Shown piece after piece: positions 9,447 through 20,138 of a DNA stretch of 64,000 bases (positions within the stretch are counted from its first letter, which is position 1; each line of letters starts with the position of its first letter). The notes beneath the pieces were generated by a model. It was not told the origin of the DNA and ran no database searches. It saw nothing but the letters and a program-made list of their open reading frames with translations. The stretch is from Pannonibacter carbonis (GTDB lineage: Bacteria; Pseudomonadota; Alphaproteobacteria; Rhizobiales; Stappiaceae), in contig NZ_PUDR01000012.1 of assembly GCF_003012935.1 (NCBI RefSeq), forward strand, positions 1-64,000. Direction: 5' to 3'. The position numbers were made by a program, and so were the translations under genes.

Positions 9447-9484
9447 AAAACCCCTCCCCGGGCGATGGCCTGGGGAGGGGTTTT
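9447..9484. terminator. Bidirectional rho-independent terminator after secB
   Basis: Thirteen-base stem AAAACCCCTCCCC (9447-9459) / GGGGAGGGGTTTT (9472-9484) followed by a T on the plus strand, preceded by an A run. It lies between the convergent secB and SDR genes and can end transcription from both. Confidence 0.9.
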
Positions 9485-9504
9485 TGCTGTCTGACGTTGT
9501 TGTC

Positions 9505-10266
9505 TCAGGCTCCGCGCATCATGTGCCGCGCGACACTCGGCGAGAGCCGGTTTATGGCAGCGAGCAGTTTCACCTTTTCCACGAGGACCTCTTCCCGGCC
9601 TTGGGCGATCGCCTTCAAGACGTCCCGTGCGGCGGCTTCCGGCGCATATTTCCGCATCTTGTTCGGACGCGACAGCGTGGTGTCGACGAGGGTCATCAGG
9701 ACATCGAACACCCGGATCTTCAGGTGCCTGGCCCGGCATTGATCCCTGAGGGCGCGCGAGAAGTGCGACAGGGCTGCCTTGGTGGCGCAATAGACCGCCG
9801 CATCCTTCTTGGGGGCGATCGCCAGTCCGGACGAGATGTTGACGATGGCCCCACCCCGCGGGCAGCGCGCCAGCGTTGGAAGCAGCAGGCTGCTCAGTTG
9901 CAAGGGCGCCGTCAGGTTGATGGCGATCTCTTCGGCAATGTCGCTGGCCCGAGTATCGGCAGGTTCGGTGAGATCATCATGACGCATGATCGCGGCATTG
10001 TTGATCACGACACTCAAGTCCGGATGCTCTTCCCTGACCCAGCCTGCGATGGCTGTGGCAGCTCCCGGATTGGCAAGGTCCATATCCAGCGTGAAAACCT
10101 GGTCCGGGTAGAGAGCGGCTAGCTTTTGGAGCGCATCGGCATTGCGGCCGACAATCAGAACCCTTGCGCCATGACCTGTCAGTTGACGCGTCAGCTCGCG
10201 GCCGATGCCACGCGCTCCGCCGGTGACCAGAACCGTGCGATCAGACAGATCGAACATCTCAAACAT
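9505..10266 (-). CDS. Short-chain dehydrogenase/reductase (DltE-like)
   Basis: Start ATG 10266 follows AGGAGG seven bases upstream, giving 253 aa. The Rossmann cofactor motif is VTGGARGIGRE (about residues 13-23), with NAAIM, catalytic Ser in NISSG, and Tyr/Lys in YCATK. An Arg-containing VGRN after strand 2 favours NADP. The sequence resembles the DltE/YciK group of classical SDRs, whose substrates are not known. It is transcribed divergently from a TetR regulator across a 107-bp gap that holds a palindromic operator, so it is probably the regulator's target. Confidence 0.9.
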   Translation of the reverse strand: MFEMFDLSDRTVLVTGGARGIGRELTRQLTGHGARVLIVGRNADALQKLAALYPDQVFTLDMDLANPGAATAIAGWVREEHPDLSVVINNAAIMRHDDLTEPADTRASDIAEEIAINLTAPLQLSSLLLPTLARCPRGGAIVNISSGLAIAPKKDAAVYCATKAALSHFSRALRDQCRARHLKIRVFDVLMTLVDTTLSRPNKMRKYAPEAAARDVLKAIAQGREEVLVEKVKLLAAINRLSPSVARHMMRGA

Positions 10267-10329
10267 GCAAGCCTCCTGTAGCCTTCGGTCCGGCGCGGCC
10301 ATTCGTGCTGGACACCCGCCACTAGAAAT

Positions 10330-10345
10330 GTGAGTAATTGCTCAC
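10330..10345. promoter_or_regulatory. Palindromic operator between SDR and TetR genes
   Basis: GTGAGTAATTGCTCAC is a 16-bp near-perfect inverted repeat, with arms GTGAG/CTCAC around an AATT centre. It sits 29 bp before the TTG start of the TetR gene and 64 bp before the SDR start. Position and symmetry are typical of the autoregulatory site of a TetR-family repressor controlling both divergent genes. Confidence 0.65.
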
Positions 10346-10373
10346 TTTTCTCAACTCGCAATCAGGAGCGACC

Positions 10374-10988
10374 TTGAGCACGGCCTTGAAGCCCAGAAAA
10401 CAGCCACGTCAGGATCGCAGCCGGCAGACGTGCGACGCGATCCACGAGGCTGCAGCTCGCATTCTGGAGGAGGACGGGACCGCCCGATTCACCACGAACC
10501 GTGTCGCAGAACGCGCTGGCGTGTCGATCGGCTCGCTGTATCAGTACTATCCATCCAAGGAGGTCATCCTTGCCGGATTGATCCGTGCCTTGCGCGCCGA
10601 GTTGCTGGAAGATCTCAGCGGTGCGATCGATGGAGCAGCCGGGCTTTCCTTTGCAGCGGCTGTCGAACGTGTGCTGAAGGCAAGTCTCTACCATCACACA
10701 CGACGACCTCAGCTGGCCCATGCCCTGGAACAGCTGGAAACGGGTTTGCCGCTGGACGCGGAGACACTGGAGCTGAAGCAGCGCATTCGCGTTCTGATCA
10801 CGGGCTTGCTGCAGGATTTTGGTCTGGAAGACGTCGACCAGACGGCCTTTGACTTGATCGCGATCACGCATGGCCTGGCGCAGGCGGCGACAATGTCGGG
10901 CGAGACTGACATGGACGCTCTGTTCCTGCGCCTGCGGCGGGCAGCTTTCGGCTATCTCGGACTAGACTGGCGCACACCGCCAGCCTGA
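10374..10988 (+). CDS. TetR/AcrR family transcriptional regulator
   Basis: The 204-aa regulator is read from TTG 10374, which follows AGGAG by five bases; another in-frame TTG at 10338 lies inside the operator and is less likely. The N-terminal helix-turn-helix is RFTTNRVAERAGVSIGSLYQYYPSKEVIL (about residues 40-68), the classical TetR recognition unit with the Y-x-YY-x-SKE turn. The C-terminal half is a helical ligand-binding domain typical of this group. It probably represses itself and the divergent SDR until a hydrophobic ligand binds. The inducer cannot be read from sequence. Confidence 0.92.
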   Translation: MSTALKPRKQPRQDRSRQTCDAIHEAAARILEEDGTARFTTNRVAERAGVSIGSLYQYYPSKEVILAGLIRALRAELLEDLSGAIDGAAGLSFAAAVERVLKASLYHHTRRPQLAHALEQLETGLPLDAETLELKQRIRVLITGLLQDFGLEDVDQTAFDLIAITHGLAQAATMSGETDMDALFLRLRRAAFGYLGLDWRTPPA

Positions 10989-11058
10989 GCGCTGCTGTGC
11001 GTCAGTCTTCTGTCCGTCCATCAAGACATTGACCGGGTTTCTTCGAGAGCGGGTGGGT

Positions 11059-11226
11059 CTAGCGCCCGCCAAGACCGCCGGCGAGCATCGCCGAAAGATA
11101 GACTTCGAACTGGCTTGCCCTGGGTTCATTGCGCTTGCCGCGCGGCGTCGCCGGAAGGCTGTCGCCCGCATGATCACTGAAAATACGCCCGATGCGGGCA
11201 AGACGGGCGGAAACGGGTTCACGCAT
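11059..11226 (-). CDS. Small 55-residue hypothetical protein
   Basis: ATG 11226 is preceded by AAAAGGAGC, a near-ideal ribosome site six bases upstream, and the frame runs 55 codons to TAG 11059-11061. The product begins MREPVSARLARIGRIF and ends LSAMLAGGLGGR. It is basic in the first half (several Arg) with a short hydrophobic-Gly end, and no Cys. A longer reading in another frame from 11231 is not supported. The strong ribosome site and reasonable composition argue for a real gene. I do not recognise a family, and there is no obvious operon partner. Confidence 0.5.
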   Translation of the reverse strand: MREPVSARLARIGRIFSDHAGDSLPATPRGKRNEPRASQFEVYLSAMLAGGLGGR

Positions 11227-11585
11227 GACATGCTCCTTTTGGGGATCTGAGGCCCGGCCAGTGCCTTTTCAGGCCGATAGCTGGAGCCAAACCGGGACGG
11301 TCCATCGCCGTCCTCTTGTTAGCCAGATAATCACGCACTGAGTGCGTTTACACCCCTCGACAATGAGCGTCTGGGCAGCGTTGCGTGCATGGCTCGGCCG
11401 CGCCATTGCCACAGTTGGCTTGCCATTTCTTCAGCACCATGGCGGACTCGCGTTGACAGGAGCCCCGCCCGCCCCCTACATCCAAGCCCCGGACCTTGCG
11501 CGGCAGCCGGTTCCTGTGCGGCCGCGCTCAAGCTCAGAACGGGCGCAACCCGCAGCGGGTGGCCCGCCACAGGATGGAAAGCCGT
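11227..11585. promoter_or_regulatory. Leader and promoter region of trpA
   Basis: This 359-bp stretch has no convincing gene. TTGACA at 11453-11458, 18 bases, then TACATC at 11477-11482 make a plausible sigma-70 promoter about 100 bp before trpA. trpB and trpF, which usually precede trpA, are missing here, so a dedicated promoter is expected. The first 100 bp should also carry the promoter of the small minus-strand ORF. Confidence 0.45.
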
Positions 11586-12413
11586 ATGACCGAGACGCGC
11601 ATCGACCGCCGCTTCAAGGCCTGCGCCGAGAAGGGCCGCCCGGCCCTGGTGACCTTCATCACCGCCGGTGACCCTGACCTCGCCACGTCGCAGGCCGTGC
11701 TGGACGCTCTGCCCGCCGCCGGTGCCGACGTGATTGAACTGGGCATGCCCTTCTCCGATCCCATGGCGGAAGGCGTTCCGATCCAGCGCGCCACGCAACG
11801 CGCCCTGGCCGCCGGCCAGACCATGGACAAGACCCTCGACATGGTGCGCAAGTTCCGCCAGTCGGACCAGGACACGCCGATCATCCTGATGGGCTACTAC
11901 AACCCGATCTATGTCCGCGGCCCGGAAGCCTTCGTGGCGGAAGCCAAGGAAGCTGGCGTCGACGGTCTCATCATCGTGGATATTCCGCCGGAAGCCGATG
12001 ACGAGCTCTGCATTCCGGCGATGAAGGGCGGGCTGAACTTCATCCGCCTCGCTACGCCGACTACCGATGACCGCCGCCTGCCGGCCGTTTTGAAGAACAC
12101 CTCCGGTTTCGTGTATTATGTCTCGATCACCGGCATCACCGGCACCGCTTCGGCGGATCCGGAGCGCGTTGCAGCGGCTGTCGGCCGGATCAAGTCGCAC
12201 ACGAACCTGCCGGTCGCCGTCGGCTTCGGCGTGAAGACAGCGGATCAGGCCGCAGAGATTGGCCGCAACGCCGATGGCGTCGTGGTTGGCTCGGTGCTGG
12301 TCGAGGCGATCCGCGAAAGCCTGGATGCAAACGGCAAGGCGACGGACCGCACCGTTGCGGCCGTCACTGACCTTGTGTCGTCGCTTGCCGGCGGCGTGGC
12401 TCGCGCCCGCTGA
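11586..12413 (+). CDS. trpA: Tryptophan synthase alpha chain
   Basis: TrpA cleaves indole-3-glycerol phosphate to indole and passes indole through a tunnel to TrpB. The 275-aa barrel has the catalytic Glu in [15 protein letters not shown] and the catalytic Asp in [13 protein letters not shown], plus phosphate loops ITGITGT and [13 protein letters not shown] 11586 is chosen because family similarity starts at [10 protein letters not shown]; the open frame further upstream (from 11496) is not conserved-looking. accD follows after 41 bp, the usual Hyphomicrobiales order. The usual upstream partner trpB is not in this window. Confidence 0.97.
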   Translation: MTETRIDRRFKACAEKGRPALVTFITAGDPDLATSQAVLDALPAAGADVIELGMPFSDPMAEGVPIQRATQRALAAGQTMDKTLDMVRKFRQSDQDTPIILMGYYNPIYVRGPEAFVAEAKEAGVDGLIIVDIPPEADDELCIPAMKGGLNFIRLATPTTDDRRLPAVLKNTSGFVYYVSITGITGTASADPERVAAAVGRIKSHTNLPVAVGFGVKTADQAAEIGRNADGVVVGSVLVEAIRESLDANGKATDRTVAAVTDLVSSLAGGVARAR

Positions 12414-12454
12414 GGCAGGACCCAAAGACCGATCAACAACGGACGGATTTTGCC

Positions 12455-13369
12455 GTGAACTGGATCAACACTGTCGTTCGGCCGAAACTGCGCAGCTTCC
12501 TGTCGCGCCGCGAGATGCCGGAAAACCTCTGGATCAAGTGCCCGGAAACGGGCGAGATGGTGTTCCATCGCGATCTGGAAGCCAATCTCTGGGTGGTGCC
12601 GAATTCCGGCTTCCACATGCGCATGCCGGCGCGCAAGCGCCTGGACGCATTCTTCGACGGTGGCAGCTACGAGCGCATTGCGACGCCGGGCGTGACCGTC
12701 GATCCGCTGAAGTTCCGCGATACCAAGAAATATGTCGACCGCCTGAAGGAGTACCGCACCCGCTCCGGCGAGGAAGACTGCGTCTATGTCGGCCGCGGCA
12801 AGGTTGAAGGCATGGACTTCACTGCTGCCGTGCAGGATTTTGACTTCATGGGCGGCTCGCTCGGCATGGCTGCCGGTGAGGCGATCCTGACCGGCATGCA
12901 GGCAGCTGTGCAGGCGAACACGCCCTTCGTGCTGTTCGTCGCCTCCGGCGGCGCGCGCATGCAGGAAGGCATCCTGTCGCTGATGCAGATGCCGCGCACC
13001 ACGGTCGGGGTCCAGATGCTGCGCGAGGCGCGCCTGCCCTATATCGTCGTGCTGACCAACCCGACCACGGGCGGCGTGTCAGCCTCCTACGCGATGCTGG
13101 GCGACGTGCACATTGCCGAGCCGGGCGCCGTCATCGGCTTCGCCGGCCGCCGCGTAATCGAGCAGACGATCCGCGAAAAGCTGCCGGAGGACTTCCAGAG
13201 CGCCGAATACCTGCTCGACCACGGCATGGTCGACATGGTGGTGAAGCGGCACGACATGAAGTCGACCATTGCCCGTCTCGCCGGCATCCTGATGAAGCGC
13301 CAGATCGAGCTGCCGGACATGGATGAACCGGAAACCGCAGACGAAGTCGTCTCGGACGCTGCCGCCTGA
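12455..13369 (+). CDS. accD: Acetyl-CoA carboxylase carboxyltransferase beta subunit
   Basis: AccD pairs with AccA to transfer CO2 from biotin to acetyl-CoA, making malonyl-CoA for fatty acids. The 304-aa crotonase-fold protein carries [26 protein letters not shown] and the oxyanion-loop [14 protein letters not shown]. The N-terminal zinc ribbon is degenerate: E. coli has four Cys in two CxxC pairs, while here only one remains ([12 protein letters not shown], then [11 protein letters not shown]). I recall the same loss in rhizobial AccD proteins, so it is lineage-typical rather than a defect. The C-terminal tail is acidic. Confidence 0.97.
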   Translation: MNWINTVVRPKLRSFLSRREMPENLWIKCPETGEMVFHRDLEANLWVVPNSGFHMRMPARKRLDAFFDGGSYERIATPGVTVDPLKFRDTKKYVDRLKEYRTRSGEEDCVYVGRGKVEGMDFTAAVQDFDFMGGSLGMAAGEAILTGMQAAVQANTPFVLFVASGGARMQEGILSLMQMPRTTVGVQMLREARLPYIVVLTNPTTGGVSASYAMLGDVHIAEPGAVIGFAGRRVIEQTIREKLPEDFQSAEYLLDHGMVDMVVKRHDMKSTIARLAGILMKRQIELPDMDEPETADEVVSDAAA

Positions 13370-13394
13370 TCTACGCAGGACCTGAATTCGGGCC

Positions 13395-13425
13395 CGGCCC
13401 GTCGTGATTTTGACACGGCGGGCCG
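13395..13425 (+). terminator. Hairpin between accD and folC
   Basis: CGGCCCGTCGTG (13395-13406) can pair with CACGGCGGGCCG (13414-13425), with one mismatch and a seven-base loop. Only a short U-poor tail (TTCCC) follows, so termination may be partial and folC may be read through. Confidence 0.45.
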
Positions 13426-13531
13426 TTCCCGTTTCAGCCGCTTGTCAGGACCTGTGCACCTCTGTATGCGGAAAGAACATAAAGGCCACCAGTCAAGTCT
13501 GGATCGGCCCTGTTGAGCCTGAAAGGGCGCC

Positions 13532-14848
13532 ATGGACCAGATCACTGCCATTCTCGACCGGCTGCTCGCCCTGCACCCGATGCAGATCGACCTGTCGCTG
13601 GACCGCATGCATCGTCTGCTGGAAGCCCTCGGCCATCCCGAACGCCGCCTTCCGCCCGTGATCCATGTTGCCGGCACCAATGGCAAAGGCTCCGTCACGG
13701 CAACGATGCGGGCGATCCTCGAGGCCGCCGGCCAGCGCTGCCATGTCTATACCTCGCCGCATCTGGTCCGTTTCAATGAGCGGATCCGGATGGGCGGAAA
13801 TGGCGGGTTCATCGATGACCCGCGCCTCATCGCCGCGCTCGATCGCTGCGAGCGGGCGAATGATGGCAACCCGATCACCTTCTTCGAGATCACCACGGCG
13901 GCCGCGCTGCTTCTCTTCGCCGAGGAGCCTGCGGATGTTCTGCTGCTGGAGGTCGGGCTGGGTGGCCGGCTGGACGCGACAAACGTTATCGACACACCGC
14001 TCGTATCGGTGATCACGTCGATCTCCCATGACCATGAGAAATTTCTCGGCAATACCCTCACCGAAATTGCCGGCGAGAAGGCTGCGATCATCAAGTCGGG
14101 GTGTCCGTCGGTCTCGGCGCCGCAGGTTGATGAAGTCACCCGGGTCATCGACCGCGCGGCCGCGCGGGCGAAGTCACGGCTCGGACGCTTCGGCGAGGAA
14201 TTTACCGCGATGGCCGACAATGGCCGCATGGTGTTCCAGGACGAGGACGGGCTTCTCGACCTGCCGCTGCCAGCGCTTCCCGGCGACCACCAGATCCTCA
14301 ATGCCGGCGTGGCAATCGCGGCATTGAAGGCTGCAAGATTGTTGCCAGAGGCTGACGTCATTGCACAAGGCTTGAAAGCCGTGCGCTGGCCGGGCCGGCT
14401 GCATCTGTTGCGGCATGGGCCGCTGTTCGACAAATGCCCCGACGGTGCCGAAGTCTGGGTCGATGGCGGCCATAACCCTGGGGCTGCCTTGACCATCGCG
14501 ACCTACATGGGCGAGCTGGAAGAGAAGAGCCCAAGGCCGCTCTACATGATCTCGGCCATGCTCACGACCAAGGATCCCATCGGCTTCTTCCGGGCTTTTG
14601 AGGGACTCGTCCGGCATGTCGGGACCGTTCCGGTCAACTCGACGAATGCTGCCCGGGATCCGTTTGAGCTGGCCGACTTTGCCCGCACGGCAGGGCTGGA
14701 AGCCACACCCTTTGACAGTCTCGATCTGGCGCTGGCGGATATCCGCGCCTGCGCAGCCAGGGATGGCGAGCCGCCGCGCATCCTGATCTGCGGCTCGCTC
14801 TATCTGGTGGGGGATGTTCTGGCAGCAAACGGCACCCTGCCCCGCTGA
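13532..14848 (+). CDS. folC: Dihydrofolate synthase / folylpolyglutamate synthase
   Basis: FolC adds glutamate to dihydropteroate and extends the polyglutamate tail of folates. The 438-aa Mur-ligase-type enzyme shows the ATP loop VIHVAGTNGKGSVTA (about residues 44-58), TSPHLVRFNERI, a metal-binding EVGLGGRLDATN, SISHDHEKFLGNT, and C-terminal WVDGGHNPGA. Full length for the family. It follows accD by 162 bp with a partial hairpin between. It converges with the dioxygenase gene. Confidence 0.96.
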   Translation: MDQITAILDRLLALHPMQIDLSLDRMHRLLEALGHPERRLPPVIHVAGTNGKGSVTATMRAILEAAGQRCHVYTSPHLVRFNERIRMGGNGGFIDDPRLIAALDRCERANDGNPITFFEITTAAALLLFAEEPADVLLLEVGLGGRLDATNVIDTPLVSVITSISHDHEKFLGNTLTEIAGEKAAIIKSGCPSVSAPQVDEVTRVIDRAAARAKSRLGRFGEEFTAMADNGRMVFQDEDGLLDLPLPALPGDHQILNAGVAIAALKAARLLPEADVIAQGLKAVRWPGRLHLLRHGPLFDKCPDGAEVWVDGGHNPGAALTIATYMGELEEKSPRPLYMISAMLTTKDPIGFFRAFEGLVRHVGTVPVNSTNAARDPFELADFARTAGLEATPFDSLDLALADIRACAARDGEPPRILICGSLYLVGDVLAANGTLPR

Positions 14849-14889
14849 CGCGGGACAGGTCTGCTTATGCGGCAGCTCACGGCAACTGC

Positions 14890-15690
14890 TTACGCCGCAA
14901 AGCGGTAGTAGGACATCGACAGCGTGCCATACTCGTAGCTGCGATGCAGAAGCTCGCCCTTTGCGCCGGCACCACCCGCGCCAAGGGCAAAGAACACCGG
15001 CAGCAAGTGTTCTTCCGTTGGATGCGCCAGCCGAAGCTGCGGATTGGCGGTCAGGTCCGTGATCTTCTCCGGCGCGCCAGTCAAGAGCCCCTGATCGAGC
15101 CAGTCGTCGAAGGCAACGGCCCAATCGGCCGCTGGTGTCGTCTTCGGCATGATCATGCGAAGGTTATGCGTCGTGCTGCCGGTCGCGAGGATCAGCACAC
15201 CGTCATCCTTCAGCGGGCTCAGCGCCGCGCCAAGCTCCAGCATCTGTTCCGGGCCATAAGTCAGGGGCAGGGACAGGGCGACGACGGGAATGCCGGCATC
15301 CGGGAAAGCGAGGGACAAGGGAACCCACGCCCCGTGATCCAGTCCCCACGACGCATCCACAGATGCAGCGATCCCTGCTGTCGTCAGCCGTTGCATCACA
15401 TCGGCAACCAGGTTTTCCGGTGCACTCGCCGGATACTGGATCTCGAACAGCGCCCTCGGAAAGCCGCCAAAGTCATGGATGGTGCGCAGTGGACCAGGGG
15501 CCGACACGCGCAGGCCTTCGGTTTCCCAATGCGGCGACAGGACGATGATCGCCCGTGGCCGTGGCAGGCTGTCGCCCAGCGCCTTCAGATACTGATGCGC
15601 GGCGCTGTCTTCGATGGCCAGCATCGGCGACCCATGCGCCAGAAACATCGGGGCAAAGGTGGAGGCTGTATGGGGGGTAATCGCAGACAT
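14890..15690 (-). CDS. DODA-type (LigB-like) extradiol dioxygenase
   Basis: The 266-aa protein from ATG 15690 (GAGG seven bases upstream) belongs to the class III extradiol ring-cleavage family that includes E. coli YgiD and plant DOPA dioxygenase. Metal ligands are His in FLAHGSPM near the N-terminus, His in VLSPHWETE, and His in TGSTTHNLR; a conserved His is in the SWGLDHGAWVPL segment. A likely zinc or iron active site would open catechol-type rings such as DOPA. The true substrate is unknown. It is a single gene, convergent with folC and divergent from dut. Confidence 0.9.
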   Translation of the reverse strand: MSAITPHTASTFAPMFLAHGSPMLAIEDSAAHQYLKALGDSLPRPRAIIVLSPHWETEGLRVSAPGPLRTIHDFGGFPRALFEIQYPASAPENLVADVMQRLTTAGIAASVDASWGLDHGAWVPLSLAFPDAGIPVVALSLPLTYGPEQMLELGAALSPLKDDGVLILATGSTTHNLRMIMPKTTPAADWAVAFDDWLDQGLLTGAPEKITDLTANPQLRLAHPTEEHLLPVFFALGAGGAGAKGELLHRSYEYGTLSMSYYRFAA

Positions 15691-15909
15691 GGCAGACCTC
15701 GGGGTCAACAAGCATGGGCCTAAAGTAGTTCGGCGTCAGGCGTGAATAAATACCCGTTTCCTCCAACTGATCGTTCATCAATAGCGAACAGTCGCCCCGA
15801 ACAGGGGTCCGACCGCAGCCTGTGGCCAATCACTCCTGTGCGCGCCCCCTCTTGCGCCAGCGCGGTTGTCCTGCCAGCAAGACGGAAACAGTTCAGATGG
15901 AGCCCTTTC

Positions 15910-16359
15910 ATGACCGTATCGGTTCAGATCCAGCGCCTTGCCCATGGGGCGGACCTTCCCCTGCCTGCATATCAGAGCCGGGATGCGGCCGGTTTTGATC
16001 TTTTCGCGGCGGTGGAAAGCGAAATCATCCTGCTTCCGGGTGCCTACGCGATGGTGCCGACCGGCCTTGCCATGGCGATCCCGCGCGGCTTTGAGGGACA
16101 GGTTCGCCCACGTTCGGGCCTGGCGGCAAAACACGGCGTTACGGTGCTGAACACCCCCGGGACGGTCGATGCCGACTATCGCGGGGAGGTGAAGGTGATC
16201 CTCATCAATCACGGCATCGAGCCCTTCCCCGTCACGCACGGCATGCGCATCGCCCAGATGATCATTGCCCCGGTGCTGCAGGCAACCCTGTTGGAGGTCG
16301 CTGGCCTTGACGAGACGGAGCGCGGCAGCGGCGGGTTCGGCTCAACGGGTACCGCCTGA
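15910..16359 (+). CDS. dut: dUTP diphosphatase
   Basis: Dut hydrolyses dUTP to dUMP and pyrophosphate, limiting uracil in DNA and feeding thymidylate synthesis. The 149-aa trimeric enzyme shows all five motifs: [44 protein letters not shown], and the C-terminal flexible arm [10 protein letters not shown] that closes over the nucleotide. ATG 15910 has GGAG nine bases upstream; the longer open frame to 15742 is not family-like. It is not accompanied by coaBC here. Confidence 0.97.
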   Translation: MTVSVQIQRLAHGADLPLPAYQSRDAAGFDLFAAVESEIILLPGAYAMVPTGLAMAIPRGFEGQVRPRSGLAAKHGVTVLNTPGTVDADYRGEVKVILINHGIEPFPVTHGMRIAQMIIAPVLQATLLEVAGLDETERGSGGFGSTGTA

Positions 16360-16545
16360 GCCCTGCAGATGCGGCCTTTGCCAGAGCAAGGTATTTGCCT
16401 GAGACGCCAAGCGGCGGGATGAACATTTCGCGCGCTTCAAAACTTTGGAATGCGCCTTCTCGCCTTGCTTGTCCGTTGCGCCTAGGCTTGGATCACAGTC
16501 AGAGGGACCGCGCCCGGCGCGGACGCCCGACCGCATCAGGAGAAG

Positions 16546-17511
<966 letters not shown>

Positions 17512-17559
17512 GAGAGTAGCGGTAAACGCGACAGAAAGACGGCTCTGCCAGTGAGTAGG

Positions 17560-17592
17560 CCCCGGCTCGCGCTAACGCTTGGCCGGGGTGAC
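17560..17592. repeat. Palindromic intergenic repeat unit
   Basis: CCCCGGCT...GGCCGGGG is a hairpin-forming unit (17560-17588) whose reverse complement, GTCACCCCGGCCAAGCG..., matches the core of the repeats near 32.5 and 54.7 kb. It lies just after cysK. Confidence 0.55.
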
Positions 17593-17635
17593 ACGGAGAG
17601 AGACCGGAGTCCAAACAAGGACTGTCGGTCGTCTC

Positions 17636-17660
17636 ACGGGCCGCCAGCAAGCGGCCCGTT
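17636..17660. terminator. Hairpin terminator between cysK and maeB
   Basis: Nine-base stem ACGGGCCGC (17636-17644) / GCGGCCCGT (17651-17659) with a six-base loop, followed by TTGCATTT. It lies between convergent cysK and maeB. Confidence 0.7.
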
Positions 17661-17698
17661 TGCATTTCCATCGCGCGAACCGGCCAGCGCCGGAAAGC

Positions 17699-19981
<2,283 letters not shown>

Positions 19982-20138
19982 GGCCTTTGGGTTCCTCTGG
20001 AGCATGCGTCGGGCTGCGGGCGGCCGGGCATAGCCACGCCGGGGGATGCAAACCTTATCCCCTGAAAATTACCGGCTCAAGGCAGCACAAGGCAGTAGTC
20101 GCCATGAAACGACGGATGCGCTTTGCTACGGTCCGGCC

